Program-made: the position numbers and the translations under genes
In this document: piece by piece, positions 15,386-23,873 of the stretch
How the letters are laid out: each line of letters begins with the position of its first letter
How positions within the stretch are numbered: the stretch's first letter is position 1
The notes under the pieces: model-generated
Database searches by the model: none
What the model was told of the DNA's origin: nothing
What the model saw: the letters and a program-made list of their open reading frames with translations, nothing else
Source of the DNA: Hymenobacter citatus
GTDB lineage: Bacteria; Bacteroidota; Bacteroidia; Cytophagales; Hymenobacteraceae
Direction of reading: 5' to 3'
DNA: 64,000 nucleotides
NCBI RefSeq assembly: GCF_014333615.1
Contig: NZ_JACSCY010000009.1
Span: 1-64,000 of the forward strand

Positions 15386-17998
15386 ATGAAAATTGTCGAC
15401 CTGCGCACCATGCGCGGCCCTAGCTATTGGTCCGTTAAACACACTCGCCTGATTGTCATGAAGGTTGACTTTGGGGAGTTGGCCGGCACTTGGTCGAATA
15501 GCGTGTCTGAATTACCGGACCAGTTGGCGGAGCTATTCCCAAACCTGGGTATGGCCAATCCGCACCATTCTGCCGAGGCGGCCAAGCACCCACCCCTCAC
15601 CCGCGAGCAGTTGGCCGATGGCGAGCCGCTGGCCTACGTGCTGCAACACATGGCGCTGGCCTTGCAGCGCCAAGCCGGCATGCCGGTATTCTGGGGCAAG
15701 TCCTACCCTGCGCACGAAGAAGGCATGGAGATGGTGGTGTTTGCCTACCGCGAGGAGCGAGCCGGCCGCCAAGCTGCCAAATATGCAGTGGAAGTGTTGG
15801 ACGCGCTGTGTAAAGGCCAATCGGTGGACCTCAAGCCGATACTGGCCGAGCTACACGATATTCGGGAGGAAGAGTATTTCGGCCCCAGCACGCAGAGCAT
15901 TGTGTCGGAAGCGGCTTCTCGCAATATTCCGTATATCCAGCTGGAAAACAGCAATATTATTCAACTGGGCTACGGTGTGAACCAGAAGCGCATCTGGGCC
16001 ACCACCACTACCTACACCTGCAATGCGGGCGTAGAAATTGCGGGCAATAAGAACCGCACAAAGGCGATGCTGAAAAACGCGGGCGTGCCGGTGCCCCGTG
16101 GCACAACCGTGTACTCGGAAGAGGGTTTGCGCGATGCTATTGACGAGCTGGGCTTTCCCATCGTAACCAAGCCGCTGGATGGCAACCATGGCAAAGGCGC
16201 TACCATCAAGATTCAGAACTGGGAAGATGCCGTGGTGGGCCTGAAAGCGGCGCAGGAGTATTCCCGCGCCGTGATTGTGGAGCAATTTATCGAAGGGGCC
16301 GACTTCCGATTGCTGGTAGTGAACGGTAAGCTGGTGGCTGCGGCCAAGCGCACCCCCGCCGCCGTAACCGGCAACGGCACGCACACCATTCAGCAGCTGA
16401 TTGATGAGGTGAACACCGACCCCCGCCGCGGCATCGGTCACGAAAAGGTGCTCACGGCCATCAAAGCCGACAAACACACGCTGGATATTCTGGCCGCCCA
16501 GCAACTCACGCTAAATTCGGTGCTGCCCGCTGGCCAAACCATCTACCTGAAGAGCACGGCCAACATCAGCACCGGCGGCACCGCCACCGACGTGACTGAC
16601 TTGGTAGACCCCTACAACGTGTTGCTGGCCGAGCGCGTGGCCGGCACCATCGGCCTCGACATCTGCGGCATCGACCTGCTCACCGACGATATTGCTGTGC
16701 CGCTCAACGAAACCCGCGGGGCAGTGATTGAGGTGAATGCCGCGCCCGGCTTCCGGATGCACATTTCGCCTACCGATGGGTTGCCGCGCAACGTGGCCGC
16801 GCCCGTGGTAGACATGCTGTTTCCGCCCGGCGTGCCTACCCGCATCCCCATCATTGCCGTAACGGGCACCAACGGTAAGACTACTACCACGCGCCTGATT
16901 GCCCACATGGTGGCCTCAAAGGGATATAAGGTAGGCTTCACGACCACGGATGGTATTTATATTCAAGGCGTGCAGCTCCAGAAAGGCGACTGCACCGGCG
17001 GACAAAGCGCCGAGTTTGTGCTGCGGGACCCCACCGTGAATTATGCGGTGCTGGAAACCGCCCGCGGCGGTATGCTGCGCTCCGGTCTGGGCTTCCACTC
17101 CTGCGACATTGCCGTGGTTACCAACGTAGCCGCCGACCACCTGGGTCTGCGGGATATTTATACCGTGGAGGAAATGGCTGCTGTGAAGGGCGTGCTACCC
17201 CGCACGGTGCGTAAAAATGGTTGGGCCGTGCTGAATGGCGATGACGACCTGGTATACCAGATGGGCCACAAGCTCGACTGCCGTGTGGCCTACTTCAGCA
17301 TGGATGAGAACAACCCGCGCATTCTGGAGCACGTGGAGGATGGCGGTGTGGCGGCGGTGTACGAGGAAGGCTACATCACCATCTACAAAAACAGCTACAA
17401 GCTGCGCATTGATCGGGCCGTGGAGTTTCCGGTGACGTTTGGGGGTAGGGCCGGCTTCAACATCGAGAACAGCCTGGCGGCGGCGCTGGCTGGCTATCTG
17501 GCTGGCTTCGATAAGGACGACATCAAAACGGCGCTACGCACGTTTGTGCCCTCGGCCAGCAAAACGCCGGGCCGCATGAACGTGTTTAAGTATCCGCAGT
17601 TTGAGGTGATTGTAGACTATGCCCACAACACGGCGGGTATCACGAAATTTGCGGATTTCCTGAACGCTACCGAAGCCACGCACAAGGTAGGCATCGTGTC
17701 GGGGCTGGGCGACCGGCGGGAGGAGGATACACTGGGCTTCGCACGCATCGCCGGGCAGATTTTCGATGAAGTGATTCTGCGCCAGGACCGTGACCTGCGC
17801 GGCAAAACCGCCGAGGAACTGCGCGAGCTAATGACGCGTGGCCTACAGCTGGACAAGCCCGAGATTCCCATCACCTACATCGAAAACGAGCTGGACGCCA
17901 TCGACCACGCCTTGCGCACCGCCCGCCCCGGTTCCGTGGTGTGCATCTTCACCGAAAACATCAGCGGTACCATCAAAAAGCTGGAGGACCATCAATAA
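15386..17998 (+). CDS. cphA: Cyanophycin synthetase
   Basis: CphA polymerises aspartate and arginine into cyanophycin, a nitrogen reserve, using two ATP-dependent ligase modules. After a family-specific N-terminal region (1-215), an ATP-grasp domain begins near KNRTKAMLKNAGVPVPRG and has the ATP loop TKPLDGNHGKGATIKI. It continues to INVAAPGFRMH-like EVNAAPGFRMHISPT. The Mur-ligase-like domain has the P-loop AVTGTNGKTTTTRLIAHM near residue 492, TNVAADHLGL, and VDYAHNTAGI near 742. Both active centres look intact and 870 residues is the normal length. No cyanophycinase (cphB) or isoaspartyl dipeptidase is adjacent: the next gene is on the other strand. A second ATG 25 codons in (MKVDFGELAG) is possible, but the family start MKIVDLRTMRGPSYW supports the first. 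Confidence 0.95.
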   Translation: MKIVDLRTMRGPSYWSVKHTRLIVMKVDFGELAGTWSNSVSELPDQLAELFPNLGMANPHHSAEAAKHPPLTREQLADGEPLAYVLQHMALALQRQAGMPVFWGKSYPAHEEGMEMVVFAYREERAGRQAAKYAVEVLDALCKGQSVDLKPILAELHDIREEEYFGPSTQSIVSEAASRNIPYIQLENSNIIQLGYGVNQKRIWATTTTYTCNAGVEIAGNKNRTKAMLKNAGVPVPRGTTVYSEEGLRDAIDELGFPIVTKPLDGNHGKGATIKIQNWEDAVVGLKAAQEYSRAVIVEQFIEGADFRLLVVNGKLVAAAKRTPAAVTGNGTHTIQQLIDEVNTDPRRGIGHEKVLTAIKADKHTLDILAAQQLTLNSVLPAGQTIYLKSTANISTGGTATDVTDLVDPYNVLLAERVAGTIGLDICGIDLLTDDIAVPLNETRGAVIEVNAAPGFRMHISPTDGLPRNVAAPVVDMLFPPGVPTRIPIIAVTGTNGKTTTTRLIAHMVASKGYKVGFTTTDGIYIQGVQLQKGDCTGGQSAEFVLRDPTVNYAVLETARGGMLRSGLGFHSCDIAVVTNVAADHLGLRDIYTVEEMAAVKGVLPRTVRKNGWAVLNGDDDLVYQMGHKLDCRVAYFSMDENNPRILEHVEDGGVAAVYEEGYITIYKNSYKLRIDRAVEFPVTFGGRAGFNIENSLAAALAGYLAGFDKDDIKTALRTFVPSASKTPGRMNVFKYPQFEVIVDYAHNTAGITKFADFLNATEATHKVGIVSGLGDRREEDTLGFARIAGQIFDEVILRQDRDLRGKTAEELRELMTRGLQLDKPEIPITYIENELDAIDHALRTARPGSVVCIFTENISGTIKKLEDHQ

Positions 17999-17999
17999 C

Positions 18000-18163
18000 C
18001 TGAACCACGGATTCGCTCGGATTTTTCGGATTACACGGATTTTGTAGTCGACTTCCAAATCCCCACAAAACAGAAAGAGCTTGCCATGTGGCAAGCTCTT
18101 TCTGTATAAATACGTCTACAAAATCCGCGTAATCCGAAAAATCCGAGCGAATCCGTGGTTCAG
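18000..18163. repeat. Inverted repeat between convergent genes
   Basis: Arms of 48 bp (18000-18047 and 18116-18163) differ at one base. They carry the core GGATTCGCTCGGATTTTTCG. The 68-base spacer contains a second perfect hairpin (18071-18104). The element fills the whole gap between the stop codons of cphA and the coiled-coil gene. Confidence 0.92.
18071..18104 (-). terminator. Hairpin inside the repeat, probable bidirectional terminator
   Basis: A perfect 15-bp stem (18071-18085 with 18090-18104) and 4-base loop. On the minus strand it is followed by TTTTGTGGGG, giving a U run for the coiled-coil gene. On the plus strand the T run is broken. Confidence 0.65.
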
Positions 18164-18164
18164 A

Positions 18165-19112
18165 TTACTTCAGTGTGAACGTGGTTTTACCGATCATCAC
18201 GCCACCCGAGTACAGCTCCACGGTGTGCAAACCAGTTTTATAGGGTGCGCCTTTAGCGTACAGGAATTGCACGGGCTGACGGGTATTGTCGAACACGATG
18301 TCCTGCTTGGCGGTGTAGAACGCCTCCGAGCCATCGACCATGAACGTGCCACCGCCGGTGCTCAGGTTATACAGCGCCGAGCCGTCGGGCTCGATCAGGC
18401 GCATCATGATTTGCTTGGTTTCCTTGGGCGCCACGTCGTTGCGGGCCAGGTTGAACGTAACTTTTACTTTCTCTACCCGCTTGGCTTTGAACTCGTTGTC
18501 GTCGTCGTCCTTCTCCTTGTTACGGCCGTTGATGATGCCTACCCGGATGTTGTCGGCTTGCAGGCGGGAGGCTACTTCCACTTTCTGCGACAGCTCCTGG
18601 TTGGAGCGCACCACCGTGGAGATGGTGTCGGTGAGCTTGTTCTGCCGCTCTTTCAGGGTAGTGGTTTCGGTGTAGAGGGCTTCGTTATCAGCCTTCAACT
18701 GAGCAATTTCCTCGTCTTTTTTGCGCAGCTGGTTCTCAAAGTTGGCGGCGCGCTCCTTGAAACGGCGCTGCTCGGCAATAGAGAAGCTACCCTTGCGGAA
18801 AGAGCGCAGCTTCAGCAAATCGGCGTTGATGGCAGCAATACGAGCTTCCAGCGAGTCGTTGGCCAGGCCCATGCCCTGTACTTCCTGACTCTGACGCTCA
18901 AAATCGGCTTTCAGGGTTTCGTACTCTTTGATTTGCTGTTCCAGCTTGGTGTCTTTCTCTTTGACGGTGGCTGTCAGCTGCTCGTTTTGCTTGCCTTTCT
19001 GCTGATTCAGGTAGAACAAAAAGCCGTTGATGCCCAGCAGCACCAGAAAAAGGGCCACGAATAGCCAGACGCGGTTGTTGTTTTTAGGTTCAGGGTTTTG
19101 ATTCGGTTCCAT
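18165..19112 (-). CDS. Membrane-anchored coiled-coil protein of unknown function
   Basis: A single N-terminal transmembrane helix (RVWLFVALFLVLLGINGFLF, about residues 14-33) is followed by a long heptad-like coiled coil to about residue 170, then a charged linker (GRNKEKDDDDNEFK). A C-terminal beta-rich region of about 110 residues follows (VKVTFNLARNDVAPKETKQI; TGLHTVELYSGGVMIGKTTF). The domain order suggests a cytoplasmic anchor and a periplasmic rod and head, but the orientation is not certain. Members of this type are frequent in Bacteroidota and have no assigned role. It converges with cphA and diverges from the methyltransferase gene. No enzymatic motif is visible. Confidence 0.8.
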   Translation of the reverse strand: MEPNQNPEPKNNNRVWLFVALFLVLLGINGFLFYLNQQKGKQNEQLTATVKEKDTKLEQQIKEYETLKADFERQSQEVQGMGLANDSLEARIAAINADLLKLRSFRKGSFSIAEQRRFKERAANFENQLRKKDEEIAQLKADNEALYTETTTLKERQNKLTDTISTVVRSNQELSQKVEVASRLQADNIRVGIINGRNKEKDDDDNEFKAKRVEKVKVTFNLARNDVAPKETKQIMMRLIEPDGSALYNLSTGGGTFMVDGSEAFYTAKQDIVFDNTRQPVQFLYAKGAPYKTGLHTVELYSGGVMIGKTTFTLK

Positions 19113-19158
19113 GTAGTGGGAGGGTTAAATGATACCCGGCAGATGCGGGTAGGACTAG

Positions 19159-19166
19159 TACCTTTG
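19159..19166 (+). promoter_or_regulatory. -7 box of the methyltransferase gene
   Basis: TACCTTTG, an exact TAnnTTTG match. Its last base overlaps an in-frame GTG at 19166, so that GTG cannot be the translation start. The ATG at 19226 leaves a leader of about 55 bases. Confidence 0.65.
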
Positions 19167-19225
19167 TGCACAAAAATAAAGGGATTGTGCACGTGCGCAA
19201 GTCCAAGGGTAAATCGGACAGGAAG

Positions 19226-19843
19226 ATGCAACCTACGCAAAAGCTGGATGCCAGCTACTGGCAGGGCCGCTACGAGGCCCACCAAACCGGCTGGGACGCG
19301 GGCCAGATAACGCCGCCATTGCGCGATTATTTTGTGCAGTTGTCTGGGCCGAATGCCCGCCGCATCCTCATTCCGGGCGCCGGGCGGGGCTACGAGGCCG
19401 AGTATCTACACGGCCAGGGCTACCCCCAGGTGTGGGTGGCCGACGTAGCGCCCGACGCCCTGGCGGCGCTGCAAACCCGCGTGCCCGACTTCCCGGCGGA
19501 GCACTTGCTATTGCAGGATTTTTTCGCCCTCACGCCCGCCGAGCCGTTCGATTTGCTGGTAGAGCAAACGTTCTTCTGTGCCCTCGACCCCGCCCAGCGC
19601 CCCGCCTACGCCCGGCAGAGCGCCGCGCTGCTGCGCCCCGGCGGCAAGCTAATGGGGTTGCTGTTTGATACGGAATTCTCGCAACCCGGCCCACCTTTTG
19701 GGGGTAGCGCCGCGGAGTACCGTGCCTATTTCGAGCCGTACTTTGATTTCGTGCATTTCGCGCCGGCCTACAATTCGCTGAAACCCCGGCAGGGTAGGGA
19801 GTTGTTTATCTGTCTGCGTCGGAAAACGGAGGTTAAGCTGTAG
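19226..19843 (+). CDS. TPMT-family SAM-dependent methyltransferase
   Basis: A class I methyltransferase of the thiopurine S-methyltransferase branch. Bacterial members methylate thiols, halides or metalloids. The TPMT N-terminal signature is present: ASYWQGRYEAHQTGWDAGQ and then the proline-rich PPLRDYF. Motif I reads RILIPGAGRGYEAEYL, and the acidic end of strand 2 is VWVADVAPDAL. LLVEQTFFCALDPAQR is the family-specific segment after motif II. At 205 residues it is a standard size. The start at 19226 is chosen because the promoter at 19159-19166 excludes the longer reading. The substrate cannot be deduced; no arsenic or tellurium genes are near. Confidence 0.85.
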   Translation: MQPTQKLDASYWQGRYEAHQTGWDAGQITPPLRDYFVQLSGPNARRILIPGAGRGYEAEYLHGQGYPQVWVADVAPDALAALQTRVPDFPAEHLLLQDFFALTPAEPFDLLVEQTFFCALDPAQRPAYARQSAALLRPGGKLMGLLFDTEFSQPGPPFGGSAAEYRAYFEPYFDFVHFAPAYNSLKPRQGRELFICLRRKTEVKL

Positions 19844-19922
19844 CTTGCGTTTCTCACTCTCTACCCTCATTTTTTGTCTGACCAGCCAGTAGCCCCGCGG
19901 CGCCGGCCCCTACCTCGCTTCT

Positions 19923-20777
19923 ATGTTTGCCCAACTCGCCAACGCTCTCCCGCATTTCCGCAATACCAATTCCGGTCAGTTTTTTCTGATGGCTGGTCCC
20001 TGTGTTATCGAGGGCGAAGACATGGCCCTGCGCATTGCCGAGCGCATCAAGCACATCACCGATAAGCTCCAGATTCCCTACATTTTCAAGGGTTCCTACC
20101 GCAAGGCCAACCGCAGCCGCTTGGATTCCTTTACCGGCATCGGCGACGAAACGGCCCTGCGCATCCTGCAAAAGGTAGGGCGCGAAATTGGCGTGCCTAC
20201 CGTGACGGACATCCATGAAACCACCGAGGCTGCCTTCGCCGCCGAGTACGTAGACGTACTGCAAATCCCGGCTTTCTTGTGCCGCCAGACCGATTTGCTG
20301 ATTGCTGCCGCCAAAACCGGCAAAGTGGTGAACGTGAAGAAAGGCCAGTTCCTGAGCGGCGACGCCATGCAGTTTGCCGTGGACAAGGTGCGGCAGTCCG
20401 GCAACGAGCACGTGATTCTAACGGAGCGCGGCAACTCCTTCGGCTACTCCGATCTGGTAGTAGATTTCCGCAACCTGCCAGCCATGCAGCAGTTTGGCGT
20501 GCCCGTGGTGATGGACGTGACCCACTCCTTGCAAAAGCCCAACCAGAGCAGCGGCGTGACGGGTGGGCAGCCGGCCCTCATCGAAACCATTGCCAAAGCC
20601 GCCATTGCCGTGGGCGCCGATGGCCTGTTCATCGAAACGCACCCCACCCCCGCCACCGCCAAATCGGACGGGGCCAACATGCTGCCCCTGGACCAGCTGG
20701 AAGGCCTGCTCACGCGCCTAACGGCCTTGCGTCAGGCACTGCAGGATACGGGTAGCATCGAGGCGCTGCCGGCGTAA
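19923..20777 (+). CDS. kdsA: 3-deoxy-8-phosphooctulonate synthase (Kdo-8-P synthase)
   Basis: KdsA condenses phosphoenolpyruvate with arabinose-5-phosphate to make Kdo-8-phosphate for the lipopolysaccharide inner core. Its presence fits a Gram-negative envelope. The TIM-barrel motifs are clear: FLMAGPCVIEGEDMAL, IFKGSYRKANRSR, VPTVTDIHE, LQIPAFLCRQTDLL, NVKKGQFLSG, TERGNSFGY, VVMDVTHSLQ and GLFIETHP. The Asn in KGSYRKANRSR suggests the metal-independent class, where Cys would occupy the metal site in dependent enzymes. I place this from memory. Length 284 is normal. It lies 79 bases after the methyltransferase gene on the same strand, so read-through is possible. Confidence 0.96.
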   Translation: MFAQLANALPHFRNTNSGQFFLMAGPCVIEGEDMALRIAERIKHITDKLQIPYIFKGSYRKANRSRLDSFTGIGDETALRILQKVGREIGVPTVTDIHETTEAAFAAEYVDVLQIPAFLCRQTDLLIAAAKTGKVVNVKKGQFLSGDAMQFAVDKVRQSGNEHVILTERGNSFGYSDLVVDFRNLPAMQQFGVPVVMDVTHSLQKPNQSSGVTGGQPALIETIAKAAIAVGADGLFIETHPTPATAKSDGANMLPLDQLEGLLTRLTALRQALQDTGSIEALPA

Positions 20778-20791
20778 TTGGATAGGAGCAC

Positions 20792-20925
20792 AGTAGAACG
20801 AGTCATGCTGAGCGCAGCGCAGCGGAGTCGAAGCATCTCGCGTGCTGACGTTGCATAACTAATTCAACGAAGCGAGCGAGATGCTTCGACTCCGCTGCGC
20901 TGCGCTCAGCATGACCCGTTCTACT
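20792..20925. repeat. Inverted repeat, ATGCTTCG family
   Basis: Arms of 50 bp (20792-20841 and 20876-20925) differ at one base. The arms carry GAGTCGAAGCATCTCGC and AGTAGAACG. The 34-base spacer begins GTGCTGACGTTG, also found in the spacer of the 41.6-kb element. It lies between kdsA and sppA. Confidence 0.92.
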
Positions 20926-20936
20926 CTATCCCCTCG

Positions 20937-20944
20937 TATCTTTC
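20937..20944 (+). promoter_or_regulatory. Possible -7 box of sppA
   Basis: TATCTTTC differs from TAnnTTTG only at the last base. It lies 31 bases before the sppA ATG and just outside the inverted repeat. Confidence 0.35.
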
Positions 20945-20974
20945 TCCCGCATCTCTATTATCTGACTCTCCTCC

Positions 20975-22732
20975 ATGAAACAATTTTTTAAGTATGTGCT
21001 GGCTACCCTCACGGGGCTGGTACTGTTTGGTATACTGAGCTTTGTGCTGGTAATAGGAGCATTGATTGCACTGGCTAGCTCCGCCGATAAGGAGGTGACG
21101 GTGGCCAGCAACTCGGTGCTGGAAATCAAGCTGGACAAGCCCCTGGCCGAGCGCGAAAGCCGCAGCTCCCTGGCCTCGCTCATCAGCTCGCAGGCCGATG
21201 ATATTGGTCTGGAGCAGGTGAAAGAGGCCATTGGCCGCGCCAAGGACGACGGCGACATCAAGGGCATTCTGCTGAACGTGGAGTTGGTGCAGGGCGGCAT
21301 GGCCTCGTTGGAGGAAATCCGCGACGCGCTGCTGGACTTCAAGAAGTCGGGCAAATTCATCGTGTCGTATGCCGATGCGCAGTCGGAAAAGAGCTACTAC
21401 CTGGCATCGGTGGCCAACCGCATCTATCTCAATCCGCAGGGCACGCTGGAGTTCAATGGCCTCAGCTCGGAGACGTATTATTACAAAAACCTGTTCGACA
21501 AGCTGGGCGTGGAGCCCTATATCTTCCGGGTAGGCTCGTTTAAGAGCGCCGTGGAGCCGTATTTCCGCACCAGCATGTCGGATTCGGCGCGGCTGCAAAC
21601 GTCGTCGTTCCTGAACTCGCTCAACGACTATATGCTGGGCCACGTGGCCACCGCGCGCCACATTCCGGGGCCGCGCCTCAAGGTCATCAGCGACTCGATG
21701 CTGGTGCACAACGCCGACGACGCCAAGCGCCTCGGCCTGGTAACGCACCTGGGCTACTACGACCAAGCTACCGACTACATCAAAGGCAAGGTAGGCGTAG
21801 CGAAAGACAAAAAGCTGAGTACTATTGACCTGAGCGACTACGCCAAAAACAGCGAGGACGAAACGCTGGGCGACAACCGTATTGCCGTTATCTACGCCGA
21901 GGGCGACATCGTGACCGGTAAAGGCGGTAGCAGCAGCATTGGCAGCACGCGCTTCGCCGAGGCCATTCGCAAAGCCCGCATGGATGATAAGGTGAAGGCC
22001 GTGGTGCTGCGCGTGAACTCGCCCGGTGGCTCCTCGTTGGCCTCGGATATTATTTACCGCGAGGTGGTACTGACGAAGAAGGTGAAGCCCATTATCTGCT
22101 CCATGTCGGACGTGGCGGCCTCGGGCGGCTACTTCATTGCCATGGCCTGCGACACGATTGTGGCTCACCCCAACACCATCACGGGTAGCATCGGCGTGTT
22201 TGGCGTGTTGCCGAACATCGGGCCGTTCCTGAGCGACAAAATCGGGGTGACGACGGACCGCGTGAAAACGGGCGAATTCTCGGATATTCCCACCATCACA
22301 CGTCCGCTCACAGCCTACGAGAAGCAGCAGCTACAACAGGAGGTAGACCGCATCTACGCCGATTTTACCACCAAAGCCGCCCAGGGCCGCCACATGCCCG
22401 TAGAGCGCCTGCGCCGCCTGGCGTCGGGTAGGGTGTGGTCGGGTAGCGAGGCCAAGGCCCGCGGCCTGGTCGACGTACTGGGCTCTATGGACGACGCCCT
22501 ACGCATTGCCGCCCGCCGCGCCAACCTGAAAGAAGGCGACTATTCCTTGCAACGCCTACCCCGCCAGAAAACCTTCTTGGAAAGCACCTTCAGCAGCCTG
22601 AACGAGGAAGTGCGCCTGCGCATGGTGAAACAGGAAATGGGCACGCTCTACCCCCTATACGAGCAGTATAATAAGCTCATCCAGATGCGCGGCGTGCAGG
22701 CCCGCATGCCGTTTGAGATGACAATTGAGTAA
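20975..22732 (+). CDS. sppA: Signal peptide peptidase SppA, long (67K) type
   Basis: A membrane-bound Ser/Lys protease that degrades cleaved signal peptides. One N-terminal transmembrane helix lies at about residues 10-35 (LTGLVLFGILSFVLVIGALI). Two S49 peptidase domains follow. The catalytic Lys is K190 in VGSFKSAVEPYF of the N-terminal domain. The nucleophile is S383 in SDVAASGGYFIAMA of the C-terminal domain. Preceding elements RVNSPGGSSLASD and the following TGSIGVFGVLPN are typical. At 585 residues it is the double-domain form, as in E. coli. Inverted repeats lie on both sides, so it is probably transcribed alone. Confidence 0.96.
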   Translation: MKQFFKYVLATLTGLVLFGILSFVLVIGALIALASSADKEVTVASNSVLEIKLDKPLAERESRSSLASLISSQADDIGLEQVKEAIGRAKDDGDIKGILLNVELVQGGMASLEEIRDALLDFKKSGKFIVSYADAQSEKSYYLASVANRIYLNPQGTLEFNGLSSETYYYKNLFDKLGVEPYIFRVGSFKSAVEPYFRTSMSDSARLQTSSFLNSLNDYMLGHVATARHIPGPRLKVISDSMLVHNADDAKRLGLVTHLGYYDQATDYIKGKVGVAKDKKLSTIDLSDYAKNSEDETLGDNRIAVIYAEGDIVTGKGGSSSIGSTRFAEAIRKARMDDKVKAVVLRVNSPGGSSLASDIIYREVVLTKKVKPIICSMSDVAASGGYFIAMACDTIVAHPNTITGSIGVFGVLPNIGPFLSDKIGVTTDRVKTGEFSDIPTITRPLTAYEKQQLQQEVDRIYADFTTKAAQGRHMPVERLRRLASGRVWSGSEAKARGLVDVLGSMDDALRIAARRANLKEGDYSLQRLPRQKTFLESTFSSLNEEVRLRMVKQEMGTLYPLYEQYNKLIQMRGVQARMPFEMTIE

Positions 22733-22743
22733 CGATTAATTGC

Positions 22744-22848
22744 ATCTGTCATCCTGAGCTTGCGAAGGACCTTTTCACAGTAGAACGAGTCGTTGGTACG
22801 ACAACTGTTCAACGTGAGAAGGTCCTTCGCAAGCTCAGGATGACAGAT
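22744..22848. repeat. Inverted repeat, TCATCCTGAGCTTGCGAAGG family
   Basis: Perfect 30-bp arms (22744-22773 and 22819-22848) flank a 45-base spacer that contains GTAGAACGA and GTTCAACGTGA. Arms and both spacer words recur in the inner part of the element at 23696-23872. The right arm runs through an apparent upstream start codon (22840) of the next gene. Confidence 0.93.
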
Positions 22849-22872
22849 AATTTTACAGTTCAACCCACCCCC

Positions 22873-23691
22873 ATGCAACACCTCCGCGAAGCCACTGCCT
22901 ACCTCCAAGCCCGCTTAGACGACTTTCAACCCGAATTCGGCATCATCCTCGGCACCGGCTTGGGCGGACTCGTTCAGGAAATTGACGTGCAGCACACGTT
23001 TTCCTACGCCGATATTCCGCACTTTCCGGTGTCGACGGTGGAAAGTCACTCGGGCAAGCTGCTGGCGGGCACGCTGGCGGGTAGGCGGGTGCTGGTGATG
23101 CAGGGACGCTTCCACTTCTACGAGGGCTACTCCATGGAGCAAGTGGTGTTTCCGGTGCGCGTGCTGAAGCTGCTGGGTATTCGGAAGCTGTTTGTGAGCA
23201 ACGCCGGCGGCGGCCTCAACCCCGACTACAACTACGCCGACCTCATGCTGATTGAGGACCACATCAACCTGCAACCCACCAACCCGCTCATCGGCAAAAA
23301 CCTGGACGAGCTGGGTCCGCGCTTCCCCGACATGCTGGAGCCCTATGACCTAGGCCTGCTGGCCCTGGCCGAAAAAGCCGCTCAGGACCTGGGCTTTGCC
23401 GATAAAGTGCGGCGCGGTGTGTACGCCTCCCTACCCGGCCCCATGCTGGAAACGCCCGCCGAGTATCGCTACCTACGCACCATCGGGGCCGATGGGGTAG
23501 GCATGAGCACCGTACCAGAGGTTATTGCCGCCGTGCACATGCAGTTGCCTGTACTGGCCATATCCGTCATCACCGATTTGTGCGCGCCTGGCAAGCTCAA
23601 GCGCGTGCAATTGGCTGATATTCTGCGCGTAGCCGCTGATGCGGAGCCACGGCTTACCGTGTTGCTGAAAGCGGTGGTGGAGCAGTGTTGA
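22873..23691 (+). CDS. Purine nucleoside phosphorylase, trimeric class
   Basis: It splits inosine or guanosine with phosphate into base and ribose-1-phosphate in purine salvage. The family motifs are GIILGTGLGGLV, the phosphate-binding ESHSGKLLAG, GRFHFYEGYSMEQVVFPVR, NAGGGLNPDYNYADLMLIED, GVYASLPGPMLETPAEYR and GADGVGMSTVPEV. The Asn of SVITDLC-type family ends is replaced: here it reads ISVITDLCAPG, where mammalian and many bacterial enzymes have a VITN step, so base preference may be shifted. Length 272 is normal. I place the start at the ATG 22873, because an earlier ATG at 22840 lies inside the arm of the inverted repeat. Whether it is punA-like or xapA-like is not decided. Confidence 0.93.
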   Translation: MQHLREATAYLQARLDDFQPEFGIILGTGLGGLVQEIDVQHTFSYADIPHFPVSTVESHSGKLLAGTLAGRRVLVMQGRFHFYEGYSMEQVVFPVRVLKLLGIRKLFVSNAGGGLNPDYNYADLMLIEDHINLQPTNPLIGKNLDELGPRFPDMLEPYDLGLLALAEKAAQDLGFADKVRRGVYASLPGPMLETPAEYRYLRTIGADGVGMSTVPEVIAAVHMQLPVLAISVITDLCAPGKLKRVQLADILRVAADAEPRLTVLLKAVVEQC

Positions 23692-23695
23692 GTAA

Positions 23696-23872
23696 GTGAG
23701 GTGGTGAGATAGTGAAATGGTGAGTTTGACGTTCTGTCATCCTAAGCTTGCGAAGGACCTTATGCCCGTAGAACGATTATCGTAACACCTACACGTTCAA
23801 CGTGATAAGGTCCTTCGCAAGCTCAGGATGACAGAACGTCAAACTCACCATTTCACTATCTCACCACCTCAC
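23696..23872. repeat. Composite inverted repeat: one family nested in another
   Basis: Arms of 67 bp (23696-23762 and 23806-23872) differ at one base. The outer 30 bases are of the GTGAAATGGTGAG type seen at 1987-2104. The inner part is of the TCATCCTGAGCTTGCGAAGG type seen at 22744-22848. The 43-base spacer also holds that family's words GTAGAACGA and GTTCAACGTGA. The right arm ends 2 bases before the stop codon of the convergent DUF4249 gene. Confidence 0.95.
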
Positions 23873-23873
23873 C

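Noticed and set aside
19922..19929. TATGTTTG, an exact TAnnTTTG match at the start of kdsA
   Set aside because: It contains the ATG start codon itself (ATG TTT GCC). Transcription from it would start inside the gene, so the match is coincidental.
22840..22872. Earlier ATG for the purine nucleoside phosphorylase
   Set aside because: It lies in the right arm of the inverted repeat 22744-22848; the added residues have no family counterpart.
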